This document shows, piece after piece, positions 8,737 through 18,186 of a stretch of DNA of 64,000 bases (position 1 is its first letter; each line of letters starts with the position of its first letter). The notes below the pieces were generated by a model. It ran no database searches, was not told the origin of the DNA, and saw only the letters and a list, made by a program, of their open reading frames with translations. The translations under genes were made by a program, and so were the position numbers. The DNA lies in NCBI GenBank assembly GCA_039700805.1, contig JBCAZE010000001.1:1-64000 (forward strand), in the 5' to 3' direction. The DNA is from CALBPI01 sp039700805 (lineage in GTDB: Bacteria > Pseudomonadota > Gammaproteobacteria > Steroidobacterales > Woeseiaceae).

Positions 8737-8796
8737 CGAAATGGAGACAGTATGTTTCCATAATTGAGTATTGTAAACGAAATGGAAATAACAATA
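8737..8796. promoter_or_regulatory. Candidate LysR-regulator operator region
   Basis: The spacer between lysR and the pirin gene holds a repeated CGAAATGGA (8737-8745 and 8778-8786, 41 bp apart, about four helical turns). The inverse TTTCCAT (8755-8761) faces ATGGAAA (8782-8788), and TATTGT (8769-8774) faces ACAATA (8791-8796). Such clustered dyads are typical of LysR-type operators; assignment is by position only. Confidence 0.4.
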
Positions 8797-8830
8797 TCGT
8801 AGCAATCATTCATTGGATTGGGAGAACAAC

Positions 8831-9538
8831 ATGACTCAGAAGCGAGCAGCAGCCTCTCGTGGTAAAGCCAGTTTTGGTTGGTTGGACTCACGGCATAGTT
8901 TCTCTTTTGGTCACTACTACGATCCTGCTCATATGGGCTTTGGACCGCTGCGTGTGATCAATGAAGACCGCGTTACGCCGGCGCGGGGGTTTGAGACTCA
9001 TGGGCACAAAGACATGGAGATTTTGTCTTATGTTCTCGACGGTGGTCTTGCGCACAAAGACAGTATGGGTACCGGTTCAGTGATTCGACCTGGCGATCTC
9101 CAGCGAATGTCCGCCGGCACCGGCGTCATGCACAGTGAGTTCAACGCGTCCGAAACCGATCCCGTGCACTTTCTGCAAATTTGGATTCTCCCGGAAAAAC
9201 CAGGCGGTGATCCGGGCTACGAGCAAAAACACTTTTCCGATGTGGAAAAAAGAGGCCAATGGCGCCTAATCGCGTCACGCGATGGCCGTGATGGCTCAGT
9301 TACCGTACGGCAGGATGTCGCACTGTACGCCGCATTAGTCGATGGCGACGAAACCTTGGATTACGCTGTAGCGCCTGATCGGAAAGGTTGGTTACAGGTC
9401 GCACGCGGCGATGTGGTCGTGAATGGCGATCGCTTGATCGCTGGGGATGGCTTGGCCATTGATGGCGGTGAAACGCTCGATATTCGGGATGCGGATGGCG
9501 CGGAGTTGCTGTTATTCGACATGATCGATTGGCAGTAA
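8831..9538 (+). CDS. Pirin-family protein (YhhW-like)
   Basis: A 235-residue bicupin. I chose the ATG at 8831 because GGGAG lies 7 bp before it; an upstream frame start lacks a site. The N-terminal cupin has FETHGHKDMEILSYVLDG and a later MHSEFNAS, giving the two histidines plus His/Glu that bind the metal in pirins and in E. coli YhhW, a quercetinase in vitro. The C-terminal cupin is more degenerate. The divergent LysR gene suggests a redox- or phenolic-responsive control. A second, different pirin is encoded at 14987. Confidence 0.88.
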   Translation: MTQKRAAASRGKASFGWLDSRHSFSFGHYYDPAHMGFGPLRVINEDRVTPARGFETHGHKDMEILSYVLDGGLAHKDSMGTGSVIRPGDLQRMSAGTGVMHSEFNASETDPVHFLQIWILPEKPGGDPGYEQKHFSDVEKRGQWRLIASRDGRDGSVTVRQDVALYAALVDGDETLDYAVAPDRKGWLQVARGDVVVNGDRLIAGDGLAIDGGETLDIRDADGAELLLFDMIDWQ

Positions 9539-9545
9539 ATACAAA

Positions 9546-9576
9546 CGGGCCTTGGAGGTGTCACTTCCAAGGCCCG
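9546..9576. terminator. Hairpin terminator, likely bidirectional
   Basis: A perfect 11-bp stem, CGGGCCTTGGA (9546-9556) with TCCAAGGCCCG (9566-9576), and a 9-nt loop stand 8 bp after the pirin stop and 40 bp from the convergent cyclotransferase-like gene. There is no strong T-run. Confidence 0.6.
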
Positions 9577-9616
9577 GATTCACTATGTAGAACAAAACAA
9601 CGCCGAAAGGCGGTCG

Positions 9617-9973
9617 CTATTCTTTGAGTGCGTATACGTAGGCATCAACGCTGCTTTCATCTTCGAGCCTAACGGTCACGATGCGGCGCTCGTATGCCTC
9701 ACCCTCGAAGTCATCGAGTCGCTGCCAGTGCGCCTCCAACGCACCTCTGAATAGAAAGCCTGCAACTTCACTCGCGGTCTCATCGGGTGTGATTGCCGGA
9801 TACCCGAGTGTTGCGCCCCAGCCCTCTTGATGCAGCGAGCCGCGCAACCAGGCGGCTTCCCAGTGGCCCTCGATGATCGACATGTGGTGGTGATTGGTAC
9901 GCCCAGGCGCTAGCGTGCCGTAAACAAACAACCCTAGATCTTGATCGAGTTTGGTTTTGTTTCCCTCAGTCAT
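9617..9973 (-). CDS. Gamma-glutamylcyclotransferase-like (AIG2/GGCT) protein
   Basis: A 118-residue GGCT-fold protein. The signature substrate-binding loop VYGTLAPG (family YGSL/YGTL) is at the N-terminus, and LDDFEGEAYERR carries the acidic residue that serves as the catalytic base in the family. Characterised members turn gamma-glutamyl dipeptides or glutathione into 5-oxoproline, but many bacterial members have no known substrate. The ATG at 9973 overlaps the stop of the upstream lipase-like gene by 8 bp (ATGACTGA), so the two are translationally coupled. A start 16 codons upstream is inside that gene and unlikely. Confidence 0.82.
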   Translation of the reverse strand: MTEGNKTKLDQDLGLFVYGTLAPGRTNHHHMSIIEGHWEAAWLRGSLHQEGWGATLGYPAITPDETASEVAGFLFRGALEAHWQRLDDFEGEAYERRIVTVRLEDESSVDAYVYALKE

Positions 9974-11477
9974 CGATGAATGTACCGTCCGGTTTCGTTC
10001 GCTTGAAATTGCGCTCCACATCCTCTCCTTTCAATCGTGAAACACGGAACACATTCTTGTCGACCAAACGGCGCAAACGAAGGTCGATGATTGTTGTCGC
10101 ATTGGCTGTCAACGCATGACGCAACATCTCCGCATCTGCGCGAAATTGGCAAGCCTGATAGCGGACAAAGCCGCGGTCAGGTCTGGGTAACACTCGAATA
10201 CCGAGCGCTTTGGCACCGGCCAGTTGCGGCCTCACGGGCCGACCGTCTGCGTTGATCAGCGCGGGAGCACCGGCCATCACGTCGTAGTTGAAATAGTAAG
10301 TCACTGTGTTGTTGGCACGTTTGTTCTGTTGGCGATCACGGAAGAAACCACGCGGTAGGTGATTCGGGTTGTTGTCAGCGCCAGCCGTAAGAATCAAATC
10401 AAAGTCTGATACGGGATTGTCGTGATCATCAAACACACGAAAGATCACCATGCTGTAACGATCGTGAATGAACGAAACGTCGCGACGAAGCAGTTTTTTC
10501 TCGACTTCGAGTCGCTCGGCGTCTTGTACGCGCTTGGTGATGTTATCGAAGCGCGTAGTCACCTGATCGTAGTCACGCTTGTCCGTCACGGATAGGCAGT
10601 CGAAGATCGCATCGGTAACGGCCTTGCCGCGTGCGTGCCCCGCCGGACGATAGACACTTCGCATGATGCCGAGGTCACTACCTGAGTGAGAGGCGCCACC
10701 GATCACTTGCATTGCCGTTGGTGGCGCATTGGCAACTCGGGACAGCTCGAGTGCCGCAAACGTGTTCTTGCGGCCGGATTTAGCGATCTTCTTTTGATCG
10801 AGCGTGATGGCCGCGCCATTCAAGTTGGCGGCGGCAACGCGGACCACGCCATCCGATCCTGATTCGCCGGTGTATGCGTTCAGATGATCGTAGAGTTTTC
10901 TGTCGATTGTCTGTCCCGTCAGCACGAAGGGGAACATCCCGCCTTTGCGAAGCGCGTTGGCGCCATTTTCAATCCAGTCCTTGTTTAGCGCGCAGGCCTC
11001 TGGGCTGCCGAGTTCTAGCCAATCGAGGATACCTTGTCCTGGTTCTACGCCCGAAAACGCCGCTTTGATTCTTCCCAGTCGACCCTTGCCGAGTTGCGCA
11101 AGCGCAGAGCCATGATTCGCGGGTGCCAGCATGATCAAGTGCGACATCGGACAAGTGCGCCCGCGACGTTGATAGAACCGTTGCCACCATTCGCGAATCA
11201 CTGGCCCCCCGGTGGAGTGTGTGATGCAGGCAATCGATGATGTCTTCTCAGGCGGATGTAGGGAATTCAGTGCTGACTCGAATGCTCGCGCGACATCTCG
11301 CAGCGTCACTTCGTCATGAAAGCTCAAATACCGACCCAAATAGATATGACGGACGTCCAGCGCGAGGTTTCGTGATTGCGCTTCGTTACGCAAACGGACG
11401 GGTAGGCCGCCGTACGTATCGGTGTTTGTTACGCTCCAGCCGTGAACGAAGATCACGGTCATCGCTTGCTTGGCCAT
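9966..11477 (-). CDS. Lipase-like alpha/beta hydrolase with extra C-terminal domain
   Basis: A 503-residue protein. The N-terminal half is a lipase/PGAP1-like hydrolase: VIFVHGWSVTN at the oxyanion hole, the nucleophile motif ITHSTGGPV, and LIMLAPANHGS downstream. From about residue 310 a second region (RRDVSFIHDRYSMVIFRVFDDHDNPVSDFDLILTAG) looks like a beta-rich domain that I do not recognise. No signal peptide is present, so it is probably cytosolic. GGGGAGG precedes the ATG. It is coupled by overlap to the GGCT-like gene. The substrate is unknown; phospholipase or esterase activity is the best guess. Confidence 0.75.
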   Translation of the reverse strand: MAKQAMTVIFVHGWSVTNTDTYGGLPVRLRNEAQSRNLALDVRHIYLGRYLSFHDEVTLRDVARAFESALNSLHPPEKTSSIACITHSTGGPVIREWWQRFYQRRGRTCPMSHLIMLAPANHGSALAQLGKGRLGRIKAAFSGVEPGQGILDWLELGSPEACALNKDWIENGANALRKGGMFPFVLTGQTIDRKLYDHLNAYTGESGSDGVVRVAAANLNGAAITLDQKKIAKSGRKNTFAALELSRVANAPPTAMQVIGGASHSGSDLGIMRSVYRPAGHARGKAVTDAIFDCLSVTDKRDYDQVTTRFDNITKRVQDAERLEVEKKLLRRDVSFIHDRYSMVIFRVFDDHDNPVSDFDLILTAGADNNPNHLPRGFFRDRQQNKRANNTVTYYFNYDVMAGAPALINADGRPVRPQLAGAKALGIRVLPRPDRGFVRYQACQFRADAEMLRHALTANATTIIDLRLRRLVDKNVFRVSRLKGEDVERNFKRTKPDGTFIDD

Positions 11478-11729
11478 CCAACTGCCTCCCCTGGCTGTCG
11501 TTCTTTGGCAGAGTATCAGTAGCCGTGCTCAGTTTAAAAGGCCGCGAGTCGCTGCGCTTCACGCTGCAACATCGTAGAATGACTGTCGTTAAACGACTCC
11601 CGGGTGCGCCACAGGCTGGCCGGGAGATTATCGTGAAATACAGTTACCTCTTTGATGTGTTTCGATAGATGAGATAAACACACAAGGTGGTTTGAAAAAT
11701 GACATCGAGATTCGGGGGCTGAAGAATCG

Positions 11730-14393
11730 ATGCTTGAACTCCTATCCTTTCTTGCGTTGGCGCTGGTATTGACAGTTGTCGTCGGTGCTATTTGTGGCAT
11801 CGTTGCGCTGAGCAAAATCAGTGGGCTGCGACGCGATGTGGCGACGCTAACACGGCAGCTTGAAATTGCAATCAACCAGCGCTCTGGTGAGACTTCATTC
11901 AACGAAGCCGCAAACCGAGCGTCCCAATCGACGCCGCCGACATCAGATGCGTCGGTCCCTCGTTCGGACCTAGAAGCGACGTATAACCCGCCAGCCGTTA
12001 AAGACGATACACAGGCTGAGCCAGCACCGATCATTCACGCGCAACCGGTGCGTGAACGGTCACAGCCTGGCCCCAGTCGACTCGCACAGTGGTCTAGCCA
12101 TTTGCAAAGTCATTGGATGACCTGGCTTGGCGGCGGCTGTGTGGCCTTGGCCGGAATTTTTCTCGTGCGCTACTCGATGGATCGCGGTTGGCTTGGCCCG
12201 CTCGCTCGTATTCTTGTTGCGCTCGCGACCGGCGCGGCACTACTCGGTGTGTCCGAGTACTTACGCCGACGACACGGCGAATCACTTCCGGCCTTGGCGG
12301 CGCTCGCCGGCGCCGGCTCGATGACACTGTATGGCGCGTTGCTCGCTGCTATGAAGCTCTATGACTTGATCGGTCCGGGCATTGCATTCGTTTTGATGGC
12401 GATCGTTGCGATTGGCACGATGGCCTTGGCGCTATTGCACGGACCAGTACTCGCGGCCTTCGGCATTTTGGGTGCGTATCTGGTGCCTGCGTTAGTCTCG
12501 ACCGGCAGTGGTGAGATTGGCATCGCACTCATCTACGCATTGATTGTTTCGTTGAGCGCGTTGCTGCTCTTACGCCATGTCTATCGCAATTGGTTATGGT
12601 GGGGTTTCGTTATTGGCGCCATGGTTTGGTGGCTCATATCTTTGGACTTACCGTCTGGCGATCATTGGCGAACCCCTTTCTTGTCGGTCCTGGGTTTCTT
12701 AATGGCTGCGGTGCCAACACGCGATTGGTTATTGCGTTCCGATTTCAGTTCGGGTGTGACGGGGTACAAACCGTCAGCCGTATTGAAGGCATTGCCCAAT
12801 GTACAGCGGAACTTCGTGCTGTCTTTCGTCCTATTGGGGATCGCCGCAGGTGTAACGATTCTCGCCAACCCCGATACGGCCTCCCCGTGGTCCCTCGGCA
12901 TTCCATTTTTCGCATTGACACTGTGGCTTGCGAGGACGCGTGACGACCTATTCGTTTTACCATGGCTGACATTGGCAGCGTGCCTCGCCGCTTGGTTGTT
13001 GGCGCATACCGAATCGTCAGACGGTGTACTTGCGCTCAACACAGTCAGCGAGACGGCCGCCGGTCCGTTCGTTGCCTACCTTGCGGTTTTTGCAGCGCTC
13101 GCCGCTGTCGGTGGCGTCATGCTGTTCGCCCGTGGACGGCGGGCGGCGATTTGGGCATCGCTGGCGACGATCGGACCCATGTTGGTTATCGGACTGGCAT
13201 ACGTGCTCAACGCAGGCCCTGCGACCAACGGTTTTTGGGGACTCGTCACGGCCGTATTTGCGCTGGTGTACTTAACACTTGCGGTGTCTGCACTCCGCAA
13301 ACAGTCCGTCGAGTCACTGGTCGTGTGGTTGTTCATCGGCGGACACCTAGGGCTTGGTCTTGCCGCTGCGATTACTTTCGAGGCAGCGAGTCTCACCGTC
13401 GCCATTGCTGCGCAGCTCGTGTCACTTGCTTGGGTGATTCGAACCTTCAAGTTGCCCGAGCTCGGCTGGTTGCTGAAACTCGTCGCCGCCATTGTTATCG
13501 TTCGCCTAACCTTCAACCCTTGGCTCGCCGACTATCCTACCGATGTACATTGGTCACTTTGGACCTACGGCGGGTCGGCGCTCCTCGCCGCTGTCGCAAC
13601 GCGAATGCTCATGGGGTATCCATCGTTGTCACGTTGGTGCGAAGGCGCAACGCTTCATTTGTTTGTCTTGGCTGTTTGGGCTGAGGTTCGATATCAGCTC
13701 TATGGCGGCTCAGTTTATGCGCAAGACTTCGATGTCTTGGAGGCAGTGATCGTCATGGGGCTGTCAGCGGTTCTTGCGATCGTTTACTACCGTCGTTCGC
13801 TGTTGAGCCAAAGTCTGGTTTGGCTCTATCGCGTCTATGCATACGTGTTATTGGGTGCATCGTTGGCGATGTATGGCGTCATTATTCTGGCCACAGTGGT
13901 GAGTGACAGCTGGCTCTATGCATTCGTCAGTGAGCGGCCAATATGGAACTTCGCACTTGCCGCATTTGCACTCCCTATTGTGCTGGCGCTCGCCGTTCGC
14001 CGCTGGTTCGATCCGCGCGTTGGCAAATATGCATTGCCATTCGCAGGTGCAGCGCTGTTTGCGTTCGTCTCAATCGAGATTCGTCACTTGTGGTCAGGCA
14101 CGGTACGACTTGATTGGCCGGCGACATCGTCTGGGGAGCTCTATACCTATTCCGCGGTATGGTTGGTGCTGGCAATTACCGGCATGCTGGCCGGCAGTTG
14201 GCGCTACGGTCGCCACGTGTATCGTGCGGGCATCGGTCTGCTTGCGCTGGTTATTGCGAAACTGTTTCTGGTGGACCTGTCAGGGCTCGATGGGCTCTTA
14301 CGTGTCGCCTCGTTCATGGGTCTCGGCTTAAGCCTGCTGGGCGTCGCCTACTTGCATCAACGGCTCGGTGTCCGCTCTGCGTCAGAAGCGTGA
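11730..14393 (+). CDS. DUF2339 giant polytopic membrane protein
   Basis: An 887-residue inner-membrane protein. An N-terminal anchor (LLSFLALALVLTVVVGAICGIVAL) leads into a short basic/coiled region and a Pro/Ser-rich linker (about residues 30-115). Then come more than twenty closely packed hydrophobic helices starting at WMTWLGGGCVALAGIFLVRYSMDRGWLGP, the hallmark of DUF2339. The family is widespread in proteobacteria and its function is unknown. It stands alone: the upstream hydrolase is divergent and the VOC gene convergent, only 16 bp away. Confidence 0.85.
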   Translation: MLELLSFLALALVLTVVVGAICGIVALSKISGLRRDVATLTRQLEIAINQRSGETSFNEAANRASQSTPPTSDASVPRSDLEATYNPPAVKDDTQAEPAPIIHAQPVRERSQPGPSRLAQWSSHLQSHWMTWLGGGCVALAGIFLVRYSMDRGWLGPLARILVALATGAALLGVSEYLRRRHGESLPALAALAGAGSMTLYGALLAAMKLYDLIGPGIAFVLMAIVAIGTMALALLHGPVLAAFGILGAYLVPALVSTGSGEIGIALIYALIVSLSALLLLRHVYRNWLWWGFVIGAMVWWLISLDLPSGDHWRTPFLSVLGFLMAAVPTRDWLLRSDFSSGVTGYKPSAVLKALPNVQRNFVLSFVLLGIAAGVTILANPDTASPWSLGIPFFALTLWLARTRDDLFVLPWLTLAACLAAWLLAHTESSDGVLALNTVSETAAGPFVAYLAVFAALAAVGGVMLFARGRRAAIWASLATIGPMLVIGLAYVLNAGPATNGFWGLVTAVFALVYLTLAVSALRKQSVESLVVWLFIGGHLGLGLAAAITFEAASLTVAIAAQLVSLAWVIRTFKLPELGWLLKLVAAIVIVRLTFNPWLADYPTDVHWSLWTYGGSALLAAVATRMLMGYPSLSRWCEGATLHLFVLAVWAEVRYQLYGGSVYAQDFDVLEAVIVMGLSAVLAIVYYRRSLLSQSLVWLYRVYAYVLLGASLAMYGVIILATVVSDSWLYAFVSERPIWNFALAAFALPIVLALAVRRWFDPRVGKYALPFAGAALFAFVSIEIRHLWSGTVRLDWPATSSGELYTYSAVWLVLAITGMLAGSWRYGRHVYRAGIGLLALVIAKLFLVDLSGLDGLLRVASFMGLGLSLLGVAYLHQRLGVRSASEA

Positions 14394-14409
14394 TCGATTG
14401 AGATATTGA

Positions 14410-14829
14410 TCACCCGTCGTGACTGTCCTCGGGGCCAATCCACCCGAACGGGTTGTGGGCGACTTCCCAGAGATGGCCATCGGGATCTTTAAAGTAACCG
14501 CTGTAGCCACCCCAGAATACTGTTTGCGGTTTCTTGACCTCCACAGCCCCTGCTGCAATCGCAAGCGCCATGACGCTATCGACTTCCTCTTTTGAATGTA
14601 CATTGTGAGCAATAGCGAAACTGTTGAAGCCACTGCCCTCAGCGCTAACGCCAGCATCCTCTGCCAGTGCGCGGCGATCAAACAGTCCGAGCCAGGTCCC
14701 GTTGAGCTTAAAAAACGCAACGTTCTCCTCGTCGCCCTCACGAGGAAAGCCAAGGCCCTGTTGATAAAAATCGATAGCGTTCGCGAGGTTATCGACACCC
14801 AACGTAATCATACTCATGCGGGGCTTCAT
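14410..14829 (-). CDS. VOC-family (glyoxalase/bleomycin-resistance fold) protein
   Basis: A 139-residue protein with the paired beta-alpha-beta-beta-beta modules of the vicinal-oxygen-chelate superfamily: MITLGVDNLANAIDFYQQGLGF at the start and YSGYFKDPDGHLWEVAHNPF at the end. The latter has the Asp-Pro-Asp-Gly-x-x-Trp-Glu metal-site signature. Such small single proteins form dimers and include glyoxalase I, dioxygenases and antibiotic-binding proteins, so the substrate is open. No functional partner is visible in the neighbourhood. Confidence 0.85.
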   Translation of the reverse strand: MKPRMSMITLGVDNLANAIDFYQQGLGFPREGDEENVAFFKLNGTWLGLFDRRALAEDAGVSAEGSGFNSFAIAHNVHSKEEVDSVMALAIAAGAVEVKKPQTVFWGGYSGYFKDPDGHLWEVAHNPFGWIGPEDSHDG

Positions 14830-14986
14830 TGTGTTCTCACTGCTAAACCATGTGCCAAGCTTGACCTTAGCACGCAGCTGCTGGCTTGACGTGTTGTATC
14901 GCGACTTGATTCACTGCGGTCTCACCGGCAGTCTTCGTTGGCCGAGATGATCCAACGGTGTACTCGAAACCCACGGGAGAGAACGC

Positions 14987-15892
14987 ATGAGCGAGCAGGG
15001 CAACAATGAGGCGGTTTGCCAAGAAGGCACCGGCGCGATAGCGCTGATTATTCGTCCGAGAGAAAAGGACCTCGGTGGTTTTTCGGTGCGCCGGGTGCTG
15101 CCAGCTGCCGAAAGACGGATGGTCGGCCCATTCGTCTTTTTTGATCACATGGGGCCGGCTTCCTTTCCGCCAGGTAAGGGTATTAGCGTTCGACCTCACC
15201 CGCATATCGGTCTCGCAACGATCACTTACTTGTTTGAGGGTGAAATCATGCATCGCGATAGCCTCGGTTTTGAGCAACCGATTCTGGCGGGTGCGGTGAA
15301 CCTTATGACCGCAGGTCGTGGCATCGTTCATTCAGAACGCGCAGGTAGCGATTTCAATGACAAGTCTAGGTTGCACGGCATTCAATCGTGGATGGCGTTG
15401 CCTGAATCGATGGAGGAGATAGCCCCCGACTTTGTGCATACACCGGCCGAGGCATTGCCCGAGATCGATTTTGAAGGATGTCGGGTACGGCTGATTATGG
15501 GCGAGGCGTTTGATAGGCAATCTCCCGTCAAAGTGTATTCGCCGACGTTGTACATGCATGTGGCCCTGGATGCCGGTGCAACGCTACGTTTGCCGTCCGA
15601 CGTCGAAGAGCGTGGTTTTTACGTTGTCGATGGCAACATTCGGGTCGACGACCAATCATTGATTGGCGGTGAAATGGCCGTCCTGTGCGAGGAGGCCGAT
15701 GCGACGATCGCCGCAGAGACCGATGCGACGGTCATGGTGGTGGGCGGCGCAGGGCTTGGGCACCGATTCGTGTGGTGGAACTTTGTCTCTAGTTCGAAAG
15801 AGAAGATTGAAGCTGCGAAGACGCAGTGGCGCGATGGTGGCTTTGGTAAGGTCCCAGGCGATGATGAGTTTATCCCGCTACCCGGTGAATAG
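14987..15892 (+). CDS. Pirin-family protein (second type)
   Basis: A 301-residue pirin preceded by GGGAGAG. The N-terminal cupin carries SVRPHPHIGLATITYLFEGEIMHRDSLG and the downstream IVHSERAG, giving the three histidines and a glutamate that bind iron in pirins. The C-terminal cupin and a WWNFVSSSKEKIEAAKTQW tail are typical of the longer group of bacterial pirins. This differs clearly from the 235-residue pirin at 8831, so the two are not a recent duplication. It stands alone on its transcript or with the small coiled-coil gene 70 bp downstream. Confidence 0.88.
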   Translation: MSEQGNNEAVCQEGTGAIALIIRPREKDLGGFSVRRVLPAAERRMVGPFVFFDHMGPASFPPGKGISVRPHPHIGLATITYLFEGEIMHRDSLGFEQPILAGAVNLMTAGRGIVHSERAGSDFNDKSRLHGIQSWMALPESMEEIAPDFVHTPAEALPEIDFEGCRVRLIMGEAFDRQSPVKVYSPTLYMHVALDAGATLRLPSDVEERGFYVVDGNIRVDDQSLIGGEMAVLCEEADATIAAETDATVMVVGGAGLGHRFVWWNFVSSSKEKIEAAKTQWRDGGFGKVPGDDEFIPLPGE

Positions 15893-15962
15893 CGTCTTCT
15901 TCGAGTGGGTTATTTTTTTGTCCAAAAGGGGCTCGCGCGTGCGAGTGCTAGGGTAAATCATT

Positions 15963-16427
15963 ATGCGACAACGAGTGATTGGGTTAACTGGACTGATCGC
16001 GACGGCCGTGATCATTATTATTGCTGTTCGTCAAAGCCCAAACGGCGCGTCGAGCGAGGCACCTACACCGCCTGCCGACTCGCCGAATAGTGTTGCGTTG
16101 TTAGCCGGTGATGGCGATGACAGTGTACCGGCGACGTCAGATCTCGATGACCTTGAGTCAGCATTGGCGGCCGCGATTGAGATGCGAGAGGCCGCTGAGA
16201 GAAAGCTCGAGGAATCTGAGCGAGATGTTGAAGCCCTGGAGGCCTATCTCGACGAGATTGAAGCACGTGGTGAAGATCCGGTTGATTACGCTGATGAGGG
16301 AATCGAGAAGTTTCAGCCTGCGTTTTTTGCTTGGCAAGATGCTATGCAAGAGTTTGAGCAGGCAGAGATCATGGAAGCAGAGGCAAGGCGCGCGTTGGCG
16401 GAATGGCGAGAACGTCAAGGACAATAG
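15963..16427 (+). CDS. Membrane-anchored acidic coiled-coil protein, unknown
   Basis: A 154-residue protein that I do not recognise. Residues 5-22 (VIGLTGLIATAVIIIIAV) form a single N-terminal membrane anchor. A Pro/Ser/Asp-rich linker follows (to about residue 57), then a long charged helix rich in Glu, Ala and Arg (DDLESALAAAIEMREAAERKLEESERDVEALEAY and on to the end) with heptad-like spacing. The soluble part is most likely periplasmic, or cytoplasmic if the anchor points the other way. It follows the pirin gene by 70 bp. Confidence 0.65.
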   Translation: MRQRVIGLTGLIATAVIIIIAVRQSPNGASSEAPTPPADSPNSVALLAGDGDDSVPATSDLDDLESALAAAIEMREAAERKLEESERDVEALEAYLDEIEARGEDPVDYADEGIEKFQPAFFAWQDAMQEFEQAEIMEAEARRALAEWRERQGQ

Positions 16428-16462
16428 TCCTGACCGCGTTCGTCGACGTACCTATCGCCCAC

Positions 16463-16495
16463 AAAAAATCGGCGCCCTCAGAGAGAGCGCCGATT
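16463..16495 (-). terminator. Rho-independent terminator of the secreted hydrolase gene
   Basis: AATCGGCGC (16467-16475) pairs with GCGCCGATT (16487-16495), with a further CTC/GAG pair inside. Read on the minus strand, the stem is followed by TTTTTT (the A-run at 16463-16468), as expected just after the gene ending at 16520. Confidence 0.75.
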
Positions 16496-16519
16496 CGTCT
16501 TAGCAGACTCGCTGACGCG

Positions 16520-17986
16520 TTATTGTGCTGGACAAAGGCCGGTACGAAGGATGTCCGGCGTTGCACCTGTTGAGCCTTCGGTGAACTGGCACCCGTAGGC
16601 TGGGTTAGCGACAGTCTCAGCGTCGAGTACGTCATCGCCCGCAGGCACTACGCCTTCTTCAACCCACAGCACCAGGTCATCAAATGTTCTCACCAGTTCG
16701 TCCGGCGAGAACTCGCAATGACCCACGGCTCGTGTCGCTCGTTGCACCAGATTATGCGAGCGACCACGATACGCGGCTTCCTCTGCGTAAATTTGCTGCA
16801 TTTTGAAAGGCACAAACAAGTCACCCAGCGTATGAACACTCAACACCGGGATAGCGATCCGGCCGGTGATTTCTGGAATGCGCTGCAGCCTCAAGAACCG
16901 CCGAGGGTTCACACGACGGTCTTGGCGTACGCGTAAAATCAGCTCATTGAATATCACTTCGCTAGCATCGAATGCTGGGTCGGCATCGAGTTGATAGTCG
17001 CGACCCTTATTGTCGTAGATGTTGCCAGGCAAGATGCCGTCGACCGTGCCATCGGCGCCGGCGAAGCTAAACAACAATGCTTGGAACGGTCCGAAGCCTT
17101 GCTCAAATATCGGACGATCACCACCCGAAATGACCCGCAGCAAGTCCTTGAGTCGTTCGCCTTGAGGCGTCAGGCCATTAGGGAAATCTGCGCCATTGTT
17201 GCTGAACAGCGTAGCGATGGTCAGTGGTAAGGTGGTCTGCGCGTAGTCATCAGGCGGTGGGAATTGCGACTGCACGAACGGGTTGACCTCCGCAGCGAGG
17301 GCTTCTGCCCCGTAGCTGAAATCACCGAAGTAGTTGAATAGTTCGGTATCGCCCATGACGCCGCAGAGTGGCGCAGCGCCATCATACTTAATGCCACCTG
17401 ACAGGCGCCCGAGGATTCGAGCGAAGCGCCGGCAAATACGGCCGCGTCTGCCGTCTGGGCAACTGATGTTCGGGAACATTTCGATCGCCGCGCCGGTGAT
17501 GTGGCCACCCATCGAAAAACCGGTGATCAGCGTTTTATCGGGACGTCCAACCTCGCGTTTGAAAATGCGTGCGAGACGATTGGTCGATTCGACGCCGTCC
17601 TTCACGTCATAACAGTTCTTGGCGTAGCTCGACGCGGCCCAAGCGTATCCGCGAAGAAGAAAATATTCGCGCAACGGTGGGTTATCAACCGTTAGCGGCA
17701 CCAGTGCACCGGTTTCCTCGTCAGCGATACAACCACGGAACCCGTGTGCGTACATGACCAGATCACCGTTCCAATTGACGGGCACCTCGTAGCGGTAAAC
17801 AGCGCCTTTGCTGTCCACACCTTCTTTCAAAGTTGCCGTGAGTCCTGGTACTGGATCGAACGGTCCGGAATCGCCAATGGGAAACACCCGATCGTCTTGC
17901 GGTACGGATTGTCCGCGGTTACCTGCGATTGCCGACGTGGCAAGCAGGGTAATTGCTGCAATTAGCAGCATCGCTCTTGTTAGCAT
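16520..17986 (-). CDS. Secreted alpha/beta hydrolase
   Basis: A 488-residue exported hydrolase. The ATG at 17986 gives a clean signal peptide (MLTRAMLLIAAITLLATSAIAG) and follows a G-rich GAGGGGG element; the frame extends 20 codons upstream without signal character. The oxyanion region is GDLVMYAHGFRG and the nucleophile elbow TLITGFSMGGHITGA. A late HTLGDLFVPFKMQ and VGHCEFSPDE give candidate Asp and His of the triad. Cysteine pairs (for example NISCPDGRRGRICRRF) suit a periplasmic or secreted protein. It recalls tannase-like or PHB-depolymerase-like esterases, but the substrate is unknown. A terminator follows. Confidence 0.75.
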   Translation of the reverse strand: MLTRAMLLIAAITLLATSAIAGNRGQSVPQDDRVFPIGDSGPFDPVPGLTATLKEGVDSKGAVYRYEVPVNWNGDLVMYAHGFRGCIADEETGALVPLTVDNPPLREYFLLRGYAWAASSYAKNCYDVKDGVESTNRLARIFKREVGRPDKTLITGFSMGGHITGAAIEMFPNISCPDGRRGRICRRFARILGRLSGGIKYDGAAPLCGVMGDTELFNYFGDFSYGAEALAAEVNPFVQSQFPPPDDYAQTTLPLTIATLFSNNGADFPNGLTPQGERLKDLLRVISGGDRPIFEQGFGPFQALLFSFAGADGTVDGILPGNIYDNKGRDYQLDADPAFDASEVIFNELILRVRQDRRVNPRRFLRLQRIPEITGRIAIPVLSVHTLGDLFVPFKMQQIYAEEAAYRGRSHNLVQRATRAVGHCEFSPDELVRTFDDLVLWVEEGVVPAGDDVLDAETVANPAYGCQFTEGSTGATPDILRTGLCPAQ

Positions 17987-18186
17987 TTTTATAACCCCCT
18001 CAAGCATTGGATTGGCGTCGCCATTACAATGCGTTGACATAATCATGGCCCGCAGCGCTTAGCCTCGTTACCGACCACCCTCGATCATCATACGCCGATG
18101 CCATTGTGGGGCAAGCGGACCTCAATGCGTTGCCGCATATGGGCTATGGGGCAAGTGAGCAATCGGTAAGATGGCGCTTAAGGTGT

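Noticed and set aside
8831..15892. The two pirins as a recent duplication
   Set aside because: Lengths (235 and 301) and sequence around the metal ligands differ strongly; they belong to different subgroups.
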